The translations under genes were made by a program, and so were the position numbers. Shown here in pieces: positions 49,926 through 58,704 of a stretch of 64,000 nucleotides of DNA (the first letter of the stretch is position 1; every line of letters begins with the position of its first letter). Location: contig SBGP01000082.1 of assembly GCA_006226595.1 (NCBI GenBank), positions 62,001 to 126,000 of the forward strand, written 5' to 3'. The stretch comes from Deltaproteobacteria bacterium. Its GTDB lineage: Bacteria; Myxococcota_A; UBA796; GCA-2862545. Under the pieces are notes generated by a model. That model had not been told where the DNA came from. It saw only the letters and a list, made by a program, of their open reading frames with translations, and searched no databases.

Positions 49926-50247
49926 CGTCGAGGAGTTCGCAGGAGAGCTCGTCCACGCAGTCCATCCACGCGGCGGCCTGCTTCTCGTTCTCGAGGTCGG
50001 GGATCTCGCCGCTGGTGATGCGCTCGTGCGGGTTGTAGCCGTTGAGCTCACCGGGCTGGGACAGCGCGAACTCGCACTCCTCGACGCAGCGGTCGAAGCT
50101 GGCGGTCGGGTCCTCGCCCGGAATGCGCTGGTTGCAGTTTCCGTCGGCGAGCTGGCCGTAGATCTTGCCGCAGGTGCTGGCGCAGGTGGGGCCGCAGCCC
50201 GAGGCGAGCAGACCGATGAGGGGCAGGGCAATCAGCGCGAGACGCAT
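49903..50247 (-). CDS. Small Cys-rich lipoprotein (first of a pair)
   Basis: 114 aa. Lipobox LLASGC. Mature Cys pattern GPTCASTCGKIYGQL, CNQR, RCVEECEFAL and CVDELSC parallels the downstream gene, so the pair is probably an old duplication. Shine-Dalgarno CCGGAGAAG and a minus-strand -10 TAGTCT (50270-50275). Such CxxxC helical hairpins occur in many uncharacterised myxobacterial lipoproteins. Confidence 0.78.
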   Translation of the reverse strand: MRLALIALPLIGLLASGCGPTCASTCGKIYGQLADGNCNQRIPGEDPTASFDRCVEECEFALSQPGELNGYNPHERITSGEIPDLENEKQAAAWMDCVDELSCELLDDGFCAPI

Positions 50248-50571
50248 GACTTCTCCGGAGTGACGGCGAAGACTATCCGATGTCCCGGATCATCGCGAGG
50301 GCTTGACGGACTCTGAGCCTCGACAGGTGCGACATCCGAGCGTTCTCAGTCCCTTCGTGTCGCCACGCCGTCATTCCTTCGCCCCGATTCCGCTCGGTTC
50401 CCATCCTCGCCACGGTCGCCGTCTGCTCGCGTGCCGCCGCGACCCGATGCCGCTCGTCGCGCATGCCCAGCGAAACGGCAGTGACCGCGCGACACATCCA
50501 TGACGCGCGCCCGACGGGCGCAACGCGGTAGCCTGCCCGGAAGTCGGCACGCGCGCGTGTCCGGAGGGGTC
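50248..50571. other. Intergenic region between divergent genes
   Basis: 324 nt without a credible ORF. It holds TAGTCT (50270-50275, minus) for the Cys-rich pair and TAGCCT (50529-50534, plus) for the DUF4240 gene. I see no repeat or RNA structure in the ~250 nt between. Confidence 0.5.
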
Positions 50572-51612
50572 ATGGACGTCCAAGAGTTCTGGAAGATCGC
50601 CGCGCGGGGCCGCAAGCACGAGGGCGGGCCGCTGATCCGCGGCGTGGAAGCGGCGCTGGAGGGCCTCTCCCCGCAGGACCGCCGCGACTTCCACACCTGG
50701 GTCGTCGACGTCGACAAGCGCATGCGCACCCGCGCGCACCACGAGGTCGCCGCGCTGTGCTTCTCCGCCCGGGCGACCCGCGACTTCGACCTGCTGCGCA
50801 CGTGGTGGATCATGCAGGGTCCGCGCTTCGTGGACACCATTGCCGGCAACCCGCAGACCGCCGCGGACCTGCGCGACGCCGAGATGCAAGCCGACGTCGG
50901 CGAGAGCCTGCCCCGCGCGGTGGGCACCCTGTGCGGCATCGATGTCGAAGCGGAAGACCACCACCAGGTGTGGCCCGCGGTGACGACGCCGCTCACCGGC
51001 CTCGCCGCACGCTATCCGCGAGCCGCCTCCGCGCTCGAGCGCAGCCAGGGTCCGTTGTGGTCGGCGGCCGATCTGCTCCGCCACACCGGTCGCCCCGTGG
51101 ACAGCCTGCAGCACCTGGTCGACGCGTTTCGGCGCGTCGCCGACGGCGGCGAGCGCGAAGCCATCGGACAGTGGGGCGTGATCGAGGGGCGCGCGCGTCC
51201 ATCCCGGCTCACGGTGGACGAGTCGGGTCGCGAGTCGCACATTCCGCCGGCGCTGTTCGTGTACTTCCGCCCGTCCAAGGCCTTTGCCGCCGCCCTGGCC
51301 GGCGAGGAAGCGCCAGCAGTGGACGTGCCCCGCGCCAACCTGTTCGCGGCGATGCTCGACCTCGGCGAGGAGCAGCTCCGTGTCGAGCTTCCTCACTGCG
51401 TGCTCCTCCGGGTGTACACCGCCGGCGAGGGCGAGGACCGACGGCGCCTGATCCGCACCCGACCCGCACCCGAGCTGTTCGAGCGCGCGAACCGCACGGC
51501 CCACGCCACCGATCCCGGTGCCGGCCGACGCCTGTTCACTCCGACGCCTGCGGGAGCACCGGCGCGGACCGAGGGCCTGCTCGGTCAGGTGAAGAGCCTG
51601 TTCGGGCTGTAG
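50572..51612 (+). CDS. DUF4240-domain protein
   Basis: 346 aa, soluble. The N-terminal 130 residues fit DUF4240: MDVQEFWKIA, LSPQDRRDFHTWV, and TWWIMQGPRFVDTIAGNPQT. The domain is known mostly from stand-alone bacterial proteins of unknown role. The remaining ~210 residues are unassigned, with a FVYFRPSKAFAAAL strand-helix segment and a Pro/Ala C-terminus ending VKSLFGL. GGAGGGG precedes the ATG. Confidence 0.75.
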   Translation: MDVQEFWKIAARGRKHEGGPLIRGVEAALEGLSPQDRRDFHTWVVDVDKRMRTRAHHEVAALCFSARATRDFDLLRTWWIMQGPRFVDTIAGNPQTAADLRDAEMQADVGESLPRAVGTLCGIDVEAEDHHQVWPAVTTPLTGLAARYPRAASALERSQGPLWSAADLLRHTGRPVDSLQHLVDAFRRVADGGEREAIGQWGVIEGRARPSRLTVDESGRESHIPPALFVYFRPSKAFAAALAGEEAPAVDVPRANLFAAMLDLGEEQLRVELPHCVLLRVYTAGEGEDRRRLIRTRPAPELFERANRTAHATDPGAGRRLFTPTPAGAPARTEGLLGQVKSLFGL

Positions 51613-51664
51613 CCGCGGACCGCGGTCCACGCGCGCCTCGGCGCTCGTCGGCCACGGCACGCTG

Positions 51665-51670
51665 TACACT
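51665..51670 (+). promoter_or_regulatory. -10 hexamer TACACT for the membrane-protein gene
   Basis: TACACT 30 nt before the TTG start at 51701, with CCGGAGAA as Shine-Dalgarno between. Confidence 0.4.
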
Positions 51671-51700
51671 CGCGCCTCGAGGCACACACCGGAGAACGCC

Positions 51701-53188
51701 TTGCCGCGTTGGCTCGCCCCCACCCCCGTCGTCGTCCTGTTCACGGTCCTGACAGCCTGGCTCGCCCTCGGCAGCGGCGTGTACCTGGTGAGCGCGGACT
51801 CCGACAGCCTGTTCCACATCCTCCTCGGCAAGCTGATGTGGGAGCAGGGAGGCCTGCTCGCGAGCGAGCCGACGACGTGGACCTACCCGGACGGACACCT
51901 CTCCGCGCACGAGTGGGGCTCGCAGCTCGTGCTCGCCAAGGCGTGGCAGATCGGCGGCCTTTCGCTGGTCGCCACGGTCGCGAGCATGACCATCGCCGGC
52001 GCGTGCGCGACCCTGCTCGCATGGCTGCAGTACCGACGCGTGGCCTGGCTTCCCGCGCTGCTCACCGTGGCGTCGGCGTGGATCGTGTCGCTGATTCACT
52101 TTCATGCCCGCCCACACGTGGTCACGTGGGTGTTCGCCACCCTGTGGGTCATCGGCCTGGAGATGCTGCACCGACGAGAGCTCGCGCCCGGAAAGTGGCT
52201 GGCGGGCAGCGCGGCACTCCTGTTCCTGTGGGTGAACCTCCACGGCGGCTTCCTGTACGCCTTCTTCCTGCTCGGCGCGTACGTGCTGGCCGGCATCGTC
52301 CGCGTGCTCATGAGCGACGAGCACGGGAGGGACGAGGCGGTGACGTGGACCGCGCGCCTCGCCGTGGCCGGAGCCATCCTCCTCGCTGTCTCGGCGCTCA
52401 ATCCGCAGGGGCTGGCCGTCCACGTACACCTGCTCGCGGTGGCGGGCGGATCCTCGACCCAGGGGCTCGTCGGCGACTCCGCGGTGCCCAACCTGCTCCA
52501 GCGTCCGCACCTGCTGCTCTACGTGCTCGGCGCGCTGTTCCTGATGGTGGCCGGCAAGCAGCGCCCGGCTCCCCGCGAGTGGCTGCTGGTGTTCATGCTC
52601 GCCGCGATGAGCCTGCAGTCGATCCGCAACTTCGCGGTGATGAGCTTTGCGGGTGCTGTGGTCCTCGGTCCGCGCCTCGGCCTGCTGTGGGACGAGCTCT
52701 CCGTCACGGATGGCCTCGCCGGTCGCGTTGCCCGAGGCCTGGCCACGCCGCCGATGCCCCCCCTACGACCCGACCCGTGGCTCGCGGTCGCCATGGTCGG
52801 ACTCCTCGGGCTGGGCATGAGCCGCACCATCGAGGTGGACCGTCGCATGCAGCCCCTCGACGCCATCGAGTTCGTGAAGACGCGGCCCGACCTGCGCGGC
52901 AAGCGCCTGCTGAACTCGTACAACTGGGGCTGCACTATCAGCTGGGTGCTCTACCCGGAGCACAAGACGTTCATCAACAGCTGGAGCGACTACCACGGCA
53001 ACGAAAGAGTGCAGCGGGCCATCGACCTCGAGCGGCTGGCGCCGGGCTGGTACGACGTGATCGAGGAGCTCGACGTGGGCTGGGCGATCTACAAGGTGAA
53101 CGCACCGCTCACCGAGGCCCTGCGCGAGAAGGGCTGGGAGGAGATCTACCGCGACGACACCGCCGCCATCCTCGTCAAGCCGCGCTAG
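51701..53188 (+). CDS. Polytopic membrane protein, GT-C glycosyltransferase-like
   Basis: 495 aa with about ten transmembrane helices. After the first helix a loop has SADSDSLFHILLGKLMWEQ and EPTTWTYPDG...SAHEWGSQL, recalling the first-loop acidic residues of PMT/ArnT-type enzymes that use polyprenyl-phosphate sugars. The C-terminal ~120 residues are extracytoplasmic (RLLNSYNWGCTISWVLYPEH, SWSDYHGNERVQRAI). Substrate unknown; no partner genes for glycan assembly are adjacent. TTG start chosen from the Shine-Dalgarno. Confidence 0.75.
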   Translation: MPRWLAPTPVVVLFTVLTAWLALGSGVYLVSADSDSLFHILLGKLMWEQGGLLASEPTTWTYPDGHLSAHEWGSQLVLAKAWQIGGLSLVATVASMTIAGACATLLAWLQYRRVAWLPALLTVASAWIVSLIHFHARPHVVTWVFATLWVIGLEMLHRRELAPGKWLAGSAALLFLWVNLHGGFLYAFFLLGAYVLAGIVRVLMSDEHGRDEAVTWTARLAVAGAILLAVSALNPQGLAVHVHLLAVAGGSSTQGLVGDSAVPNLLQRPHLLLYVLGALFLMVAGKQRPAPREWLLVFMLAAMSLQSIRNFAVMSFAGAVVLGPRLGLLWDELSVTDGLAGRVARGLATPPMPPLRPDPWLAVAMVGLLGLGMSRTIEVDRRMQPLDAIEFVKTRPDLRGKRLLNSYNWGCTISWVLYPEHKTFINSWSDYHGNERVQRAIDLERLAPGWYDVIEELDVGWAIYKVNAPLTEALREKGWEEIYRDDTAAILVKPR

Positions 53189-53331
53189 GCGGGCGGAGAG
53201 CGCGCGTAGCAGGAGGATGGCCGCAAATCCCGCATGCACTCGGGACCCTGGCATCCCAGTCCTCGCCGTCTCGGGGCTCGAGAGAGAGGCCGGGCCCGGG
53301 CAAGAGTTCCCCCGCCGCACGGCAACAGGTG

Positions 53332-53337
53332 TATCGT
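53332..53337 (+). promoter_or_regulatory. -10 hexamer TATCGT, leaderless type
   Basis: TATCGT ends exactly 6 nt before the GTG at 53344; no Shine-Dalgarno. Confidence 0.5.
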
Positions 53338-53343
53338 TTCCCC

Positions 53344-56300
53344 GTGAAGCTGGGAAGATACGAGATCGAGGCCGTGCTCGGGCGCGGCGGCATGGGCACG
53401 GTGCACCGCGCGACCCTGGTCGGGCCGGGAGGGTTCCGCAAGCCTGTAGCCCTCAAGGTGCTGCACAAGAAGGACGCTTCACTGCGCCGTGAGGCCCGCA
53501 TCGGCGGTCTGCTGCGCCACCGCCACCTGGTCGACGTGTACGAGGTCGGCGAGGCGGACGGCCGCTCCTTCTGCGCGATGGAGCTCTGCGAGGGCGGCTC
53601 GCTCGCCGAGTACGTGCCCTTGCCTCCGCGCGCGGTGGTCGAGGTCGGGCTGGCGGTGTGCGATGCGCTCGAGCACGCATCGCGCGTGCTGGACCTGGTC
53701 CACCTCGACCTGAAGCCTGCAAACCTGCTGCTCACCGCGGATGGCGAGGTGAAGGTCGCCGACCTCGGCATCGCGCACGCCGAAGGCTTCGAGGTCGGCG
53801 GCGGTGTCCGCGGCAGTCCGGCGTATATGCCGCCCGAGCAGGCGCGTGGCGGGCCCACGGACACCCGCAGCGACATCTACGCGCTCGGACGCACGCTGCT
53901 CGAGCTGGCCACCGGCAGACCGGAGAGCGCGGACGCGACCCTGGGACTCGCATGGACCGGCAGCGACGCCACCTTCCACTCGGGGTGGAGTGGGAGTGGT
54001 CCCCTGCCAGGGTCCGAGTCCATCCCGAGCTGGCTCGCGCCGGCCCTCGAACGCTGCCTGCTCGCACACCCCGACGACCGCTGGCAGACCATGGGCGCCG
54101 TGGCCGACGCCCTGCGCGGGCTGGACGTCGAGGGACCTGGGCTCGCCGAGTACCTGGACCTGTCCCCCGCCGCCGTGAGCGCCGCTTCCCCCGGCCCGGC
54201 CCAAGCCCCGCTGTTCGGCCGCGAGCAGCTGGTCGACGAGGTCGTGCACGCGCTCGACACGCCGGGAAGCACCGCCCTCGTCGGCCCCGCAGGCGTCGGG
54301 AAGTCCGCGGTGGCGCTTGCCGCAGCCCTCCGTTGGCAGGCCCTCACCGAGCACGCCTTCGCGATCACCGATCTCGCGAGCGCGACCGACCGGTTTGGCG
54401 CCCTCGGTATGGTCGCCGCCGCCCTCGCCCTCCCGCTGTCGTCCACCGATCCGGAGGCCCAGATCGGCGCGTGGCTCGCGGACGCCGGCCCCTTCCTCCT
54501 CGTCCTCGACAACATCGAGCACCTGCGCGCGCACACGTCGGTGGTCAGTGCCTGGCGCGCCGGAGCCCCCGAGCTGCGCATCCTCACGACCTCTCGGGTC
54601 TCCGAGCCACTCGGCCAGGAGCGACCGATCACCGTGGGCCCACTGGACCTCGAAGCCTCGGTCGGACTGCTCGCACGCGGTGCCGCCGAGCGCGGGCTGG
54701 AGCTGGATGCCGCGTCGCTCGTCCCGCTCGCCAGGCGCCTCGACGGACTGCCACTCGCGCTGGAGCTCGCCGCCGGGCGACTCGGCGTGCTGTCTCCCGA
54801 AGACGTGCTCGCCCACCTCGACGCCGCGTTCTTGCGCTCGGGGAGCTCGGGCCGCCACGCCACCCTCGAGGCCGCACTCGGGTGGAGCTGGGAGCAGCTC
54901 GGAGCCGACGGCCGACGAAACCTGGCGCGGCTCTCGGCCTTCGTCGGCGGGTTCGACGTCGAGGCCGCGGAGGCGATGCTCGCGCCAGCGCCGGTGCTCA
55001 CCTCCATCGAGACCCTGCTCCATCACAGCCTGATTCAGGCGCAGGGGGAGCGCTTCGGGCTGCTCCACAGCGTGCGTGACTTCGTCCATGCGCGCCTGGA
55101 GCCCGCCGAGCGCCAGGCAGCCGCCGAGCGCCACGCCCGGTACTTCACGCGCTTCGCGCTGGACGACGGATGGCTGAGCGGGGCCGCGGCGACCGCGATG
55201 TCCGAGGACCGAGACAACGTGCTGGAGGCGTATCGCTACGCAGTGCGCGAGCTCGACGCCGAGGTCGCCCTCGACCTGTTGTGGCTGTCCTGGTCCATCC
55301 TCCGACTGCGAGGCCCGCTCGGACTCGGCACCGAGCTCGTCGACGCGCTGCTCGAACGCGACGGCCTCCCCCCGCTCGTGGAGCGTCGCGCGCTGCTCAT
55401 CGCCTCGGCCACGCGCGTCGCCGTTGGTGAGCTCGCCGAGGCGGTGGACCTGGCCGAGGCTTCGCTGGCCGCCTCGCGGGAGCACGCCGACGGCCCGACC
55501 GAGGTCCGCGCACTCGACCAGCTCGGGGAGGCGCTGTGGCGGCAGGGAGAGCTGCAGCGGGCTGCGGAGTCGTACCGCCGGTCGATGGAGCGAGCCCAGG
55601 AGGTCGGGGAGCCGGCTCGCGAGGCCCGCGCGCGCGGCATGTACGGCGCGCTCCTCCACCAGCTGGGGCACCTCGAGCAAGCCCTCGAAGCGCAGCAGCA
55701 GGCTGTTCAGCGGTTTCGGGAGCTGGGTCTTCCCCACCCTGGCGCCACCGCCCTCGGCAACCTCGCAACACTCCTCCACACGCTCGGTCGCCTGGACGAG
55801 GCCGAGCGCGCCTACGAGCAGGTCATTCCGGAGCTCGAGCGCCAGGGCAACCGGCGCGTGGGCGCGGTGATGACGAGCAACCTCGGCAACCTGCTGCGCG
55901 AGCGCGGTGACATCGCTCCCGCCCGGCAGCTGTTCGAGCGCGCCCTCGCCGCCCATCGCGACCTGGGCAACCGCGCCGCCGAGGCGCGCACCCTGGGCTG
56001 CCTCGCCCTGTCCTACGAAGGAGCCGAGGCCATCGACTACTTCGAGCAGGCCATCGCCATCGCGACGCGATGCGGCGACGCGCGCCAGGAAGGCTACTGG
56101 ACCATGCACGTCGCGCTCGCGATCGGCGGATCCGAAGGGCTGGAGCGCATCGCCCATAGCCTGGCGATCTTCGAGAACGTGGGCGCACCCGGCATGATCT
56201 CGCTGGCCCACGCGGGTATCGCCGAGCTGGCGTTTCGGATGGGCAACGCGGATCGAGGCCGCGAGGCCCTCGCCCGCGCCGAGGACATCGCTCCCCCAGG

Positions 56301-56364
56301 AGATGGCGAGTGCGACGAGGCACTCGACCGCGTGCGAGCGCTGGCCGCCGCGTCCGGCGGCTAG
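53344..56364 (+). CDS. Ser/Thr kinase fused to a STAND NTPase and TPR repeats (PknK-like)
   Basis: 1006 aa, soluble. Kinase domain about 1-260: GRGGMGTVHRA, VALKVLH, LVHLDLKPAN (Leu for Arg in HRD), VADLGIA and GSPAYMPPEQA. STAND/NB-ARC-type NTPase about 285-560: P-loop GPAGVGKSAV near 314, FLLVLDNIEHL (Walker B), ILTTSR (sensor), and GLPLALELAAGRL. From ~650 to the end are TPR-like helical pairs (ALDQLGEALWRQGELQRAAE, GNLATLLHTLGRLDEAERAY). The layout matches mycobacterial PknK; ligand-triggered oligomerisation through STAND could switch the kinase. The open frame continues upstream of the GTG but is not coding there. Confidence 0.92.
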   Translation: MKLGRYEIEAVLGRGGMGTVHRATLVGPGGFRKPVALKVLHKKDASLRREARIGGLLRHRHLVDVYEVGEADGRSFCAMELCEGGSLAEYVPLPPRAVVEVGLAVCDALEHASRVLDLVHLDLKPANLLLTADGEVKVADLGIAHAEGFEVGGGVRGSPAYMPPEQARGGPTDTRSDIYALGRTLLELATGRPESADATLGLAWTGSDATFHSGWSGSGPLPGSESIPSWLAPALERCLLAHPDDRWQTMGAVADALRGLDVEGPGLAEYLDLSPAAVSAASPGPAQAPLFGREQLVDEVVHALDTPGSTALVGPAGVGKSAVALAAALRWQALTEHAFAITDLASATDRFGALGMVAAALALPLSSTDPEAQIGAWLADAGPFLLVLDNIEHLRAHTSVVSAWRAGAPELRILTTSRVSEPLGQERPITVGPLDLEASVGLLARGAAERGLELDAASLVPLARRLDGLPLALELAAGRLGVLSPEDVLAHLDAAFLRSGSSGRHATLEAALGWSWEQLGADGRRNLARLSAFVGGFDVEAAEAMLAPAPVLTSIETLLHHSLIQAQGERFGLLHSVRDFVHARLEPAERQAAAERHARYFTRFALDDGWLSGAAATAMSEDRDNVLEAYRYAVRELDAEVALDLLWLSWSILRLRGPLGLGTELVDALLERDGLPPLVERRALLIASATRVAVGELAEAVDLAEASLAASREHADGPTEVRALDQLGEALWRQGELQRAAESYRRSMERAQEVGEPAREARARGMYGALLHQLGHLEQALEAQQQAVQRFRELGLPHPGATALGNLATLLHTLGRLDEAERAYEQVIPELERQGNRRVGAVMTSNLGNLLRERGDIAPARQLFERALAAHRDLGNRAAEARTLGCLALSYEGAEAIDYFEQAIAIATRCGDARQEGYWTMHVALAIGGSEGLERIAHSLAIFENVGAPGMISLAHAGIAELAFRMGNADRGREALARAEDIAPPGDGECDEALDRVRALAAASGG

Positions 56365-57497
56365 CCGTCGAGCCAGCGGACGGTGAACGCGACGTCCTCG
56401 CCGACGTGGTGGATGTCCTCCAGGATCACACCGACCTCGGCGTCCTCGTAGCGTCTGACGCCTTCCGCGCCGGGGAACGGATCCCCCGCATCCCCGAAGT
56501 TCTCGTCATTCGGTGGCAGGGGGCGCTCGCCCATCGGCGTGCCATTCGCGAGGTCGTCGCGACCGTCTGCCTGGACGAGCTCGATGCGACGTCGCCCGAT
56601 CATGGCGTCGGGCCAGTATTCCCTCCAGATCAGCAAACCGTGACCTGGCAGCTCCGCCGAGAACCCGGTCGGTCCACGCACCTCGAGCACGAGATCGACG
56701 CCCGGACCGAGGAGTCGGAGCGCCCCTCCGCCGAGCTCGATGGGTGCCAGCTGGTGGGCGCCATCGTCGGTGACCCGCGCCATCTCCATCCACCCTGCGG
56801 CCTCCTTCGCCGAGGCATGGAAGTGGGTCGGTCGGGCGAAGATCTCGTCGGCCGGCACCTGGTTGTGGGGCCCCCAACCGCCGAGGCCCATCACGGTCCA
56901 GATCCCGGACCCGTACCGTCCCTGGGTGTAGTTGCCGTACATGTCGGGCTGGTTCAGGCTCCAGTGCCCGAGCTCGTGCACGATCATGCCGACGGGCAGT
57001 GCCTCGCTGACCGTCCCAAAGCCGCTGACCTGCGAAACGATGGTGAGGTCGGCCCGCCCGTCGAGCAACAGGTCCGACGGGGAGGGCCTGTCCATCGGGG
57101 AGCGAGCGCTGTGGAGCACGAACAGCTGGTCCACCCGCCCGTTCTCGTCGGCGTCGAAGGCTGCGACATCGAGATCCGCGAACACTTCGCGCGCGACCGC
57201 CTCGATCTCTTCCGGGGAGGCCTCCATGTCGACCCATCCCCTACCCGCCGAGCGCCAGCCGAGTACCTCACCGTCGATGCGCAACGCGCCGGCACTGTTC
57301 TCCTCGAGGTAGGCAGACAGCCCCGCCGGACCGAGCATCGCCTCCTCCACCTCCGCTGCGGACAGCGGAGCGGGCACATCCGTCCACTCGAGAAGCAGCA
57401 CCGCGGCGCGCTGCTCACCGAGGAGGGCACTCTGGCGATCACCTGGGGGTGAGCACGCCCCCAGGAAAAGCAGGCACGAGCTGGCAAACGATCTCAT
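56361..57497 (-). CDS. M6-like zinc metalloprotease lipoprotein
   Basis: 378 aa. Lipobox LFLGAC. The zinc site HELGH is at 174-178 in VGMIVHELGHW, followed by YGNYTQGRYGSGIWTVMGLGGWG, similar to the M6/immune-inhibitor-A region after the active site. FDADENGRVD (114-123) looks like a calcium loop. The shortened N-terminus lacks a long propeptide. Probably a surface protease. Its 3' end overlaps the kinase-STAND gene by 4 nt, convergent. A TAGCCG (57504-57509, minus) ends 6 nt before the ATG. Confidence 0.88.
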   Translation of the reverse strand: MRSFASSCLLFLGACSPPGDRQSALLGEQRAAVLLLEWTDVPAPLSAAEVEEAMLGPAGLSAYLEENSAGALRIDGEVLGWRSAGRGWVDMEASPEEIEAVAREVFADLDVAAFDADENGRVDQLFVLHSARSPMDRPSPSDLLLDGRADLTIVSQVSGFGTVSEALPVGMIVHELGHWSLNQPDMYGNYTQGRYGSGIWTVMGLGGWGPHNQVPADEIFARPTHFHASAKEAAGWMEMARVTDDGAHQLAPIELGGGALRLLGPGVDLVLEVRGPTGFSAELPGHGLLIWREYWPDAMIGRRRIELVQADGRDDLANGTPMGERPLPPNDENFGDAGDPFPGAEGVRRYEDAEVGVILEDIHHVGEDVAFTVRWLDG

Positions 57498-57544
57498 CGC
57501 CGCCGGCTAGCGCCGCGCGACGCCATCGCCAAGGAGCGGCGACC

Positions 57545-58309
57545 TCAGTCGTGGAGCAGGTCGAAGGTGAAGTAGTCGCTGGCTGCCGACAGAACGAGCT
57601 CCGCTGGCAGGTGCGGACAGTACTCGGGCTCCTTGCCCTCCTCGACGAACACGTAGCCGAACAGCTCCCCCGCGAAGGGGCTGAGGTCGACAACCTCGGT
57701 CCTTCCCTCGGCTTCGACCCGCGCCTCCGTCCCTTGTGCCCAGTAGGCGGGGACCCCGTATGCCTTGCTCTTGCGCGACACCTCGTCGGTGAACCAGGCC
57801 CAGTCCTCGCCCTTCTCGCCTTCCAGGATGTCGAACACGACGATGGCCCGCCAGGCTGGCGCGCGCATGGGCCTGCAGCGTAGATCCGCGGGACAACGGA
57901 TCGTCTCCAGTTCGGCCACGCGCACCTCTCGCACATAGGCACCGTCGTAGCGGGGGCGCACGGCATCGACGATGGACGTCGCCGTCGCTTCGTCATCCAC
58001 GGTCGCGCCGACGCTGATCCAGAAGCCGGGCTTGAGTCCCTCCACCTCGTCGGAGTGCACCAGACGGGGGTGCCCTCCCTGTCGAGCGATGCCCTTGGCG
58101 AGCACCGTCTCCAGGTCGCGCTTCCCGCTGGCCTCATCCGTGGCGCCCGACAAGATCACCATCCAGGCGGTGTGCAGCTCCGGCTCTCCGGGAGTCGGCG
58201 GCGTGGGCGCGACGACCTCTGGCGCCTCCGCCGAAGTGGCAGGCGGATCACCCGCGCAAGCCAGGGAGAGGCATAGAAAGGCGACGACGGGGGGAAGCAG
58301 CGTGCGCAT
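57545..58309 (-). CDS. Lipoprotein with a SPOR-like region
   Basis: 254 aa. Lipobox LSLAC, then a Pro/Ala/Glu linker. HTAWMVILSGATDEASGKRDLETVLAKGIARQ with a later WISVGATVDDEATATSIVD looks like the two halves of a SPOR-type peptidoglycan-binding fold, though the match is loose. The C-terminal half (WRAIVVFDILEGEKGEDWAW) is unassigned. A TAGCCT (58315-58320, minus) stands 5 nt before the ATG with no Shine-Dalgarno: leaderless candidate. Confidence 0.72.
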   Translation of the reverse strand: MRTLLPPVVAFLCLSLACAGDPPATSAEAPEVVAPTPPTPGEPELHTAWMVILSGATDEASGKRDLETVLAKGIARQGGHPRLVHSDEVEGLKPGFWISVGATVDDEATATSIVDAVRPRYDGAYVREVRVAELETIRCPADLRCRPMRAPAWRAIVVFDILEGEKGEDWAWFTDEVSRKSKAYGVPAYWAQGTEARVEAEGRTEVVDLSPFAGELFGYVFVEEGKEPEYCPHLPAELVLSAASDYFTFDLLHD

Positions 58310-58314
58310 GCCAC

Positions 58315-58320
58315 AGGCTA
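58315..58320 (-). promoter_or_regulatory. -10 hexamer TAGCCT, leaderless type
   Basis: On the minus strand TAGCCT ends 5 nt before the ATG at 58309. Confidence 0.45.
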
Positions 58321-58446
58321 GCCCACATGGCCGTGAGGGCGACCCAGCAGTGCCCGCCTCGCGCCCATGGGTCGACGGACCCGCACCCCAGCCACCGGGC
58401 CGCGGCTCGCGGCCCGCTCGTCACCCCACCGCGGTCCAACAACCAG

Positions 58447-58478
58447 AAAGCCCCGGCACTTTGCAGTACCGGGGCTTT
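58447..58478 (-). terminator. Terminator of tRNA-Leu(CAG)
   Basis: Perfect 10-bp stem AAAGCCCCGG / CCGGGGCTTT with a 12-nt loop, just downstream of the tRNA 3' end on the minus strand, then CTGGTTGTT. Confidence 0.7.
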
Positions 58479-58482
58479 GAGA

Positions 58483-58569
58483 TGGTGCGGAGGGGGGGAG
58501 TCGAACCCCCACGGGTTTTACCCCACAGGAACCTGAATCCTGCGTGTCTACCAATTCCACCACCCCCGC
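58483..58569 (-). tRNA. tRNA-Leu (anticodon CAG)
   Basis: Class II tRNA of 87 nt on the minus strand. Acceptor GCGGGGG pairs with CCTCCGC (one wobble), the anticodon loop TTCAGGT gives CAG, the T arm is GGGGG-TTCGACT-CCCCC, and CCA is encoded (58483-58485). It reads CTG, by far the likeliest Leu codon in this genome. Followed by its own terminator. Confidence 0.95.
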
Positions 58570-58654
58570 ATCGGAGGTGCGACAGCCGAGGCCATCACAC
58601 TGCTGGAATTGCCTCCGCCGTCTATCTGCGTGCGCGAGAGGCGTCAAGGAACAC

Positions 58655-58682
58655 TTGCCGGTTGATCTCGGGTGCGTAACCT
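58655..58682 (+). promoter_or_regulatory. Promoter of the HEAT-like gene
   Basis: TTGCCG (58655-58660), 16 nt, TAACCT (58677-58682), then CGGAGGAG before the ATG at 58705. Confidence 0.5.
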
Positions 58683-58704
58683 TGCCCCGGCAAACGGAGG
58701 AGCC

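Noticed and set aside
51709-53343. In-frame N-terminal extension of the kinase-STAND gene (total 1551 codons)
   Set aside because: It overlaps the polytopic membrane protein gene in another frame and has Arg/Pro/Gly-rich composition; the kinase G-loop begins right after GTG 53344, which has a precisely placed -10.
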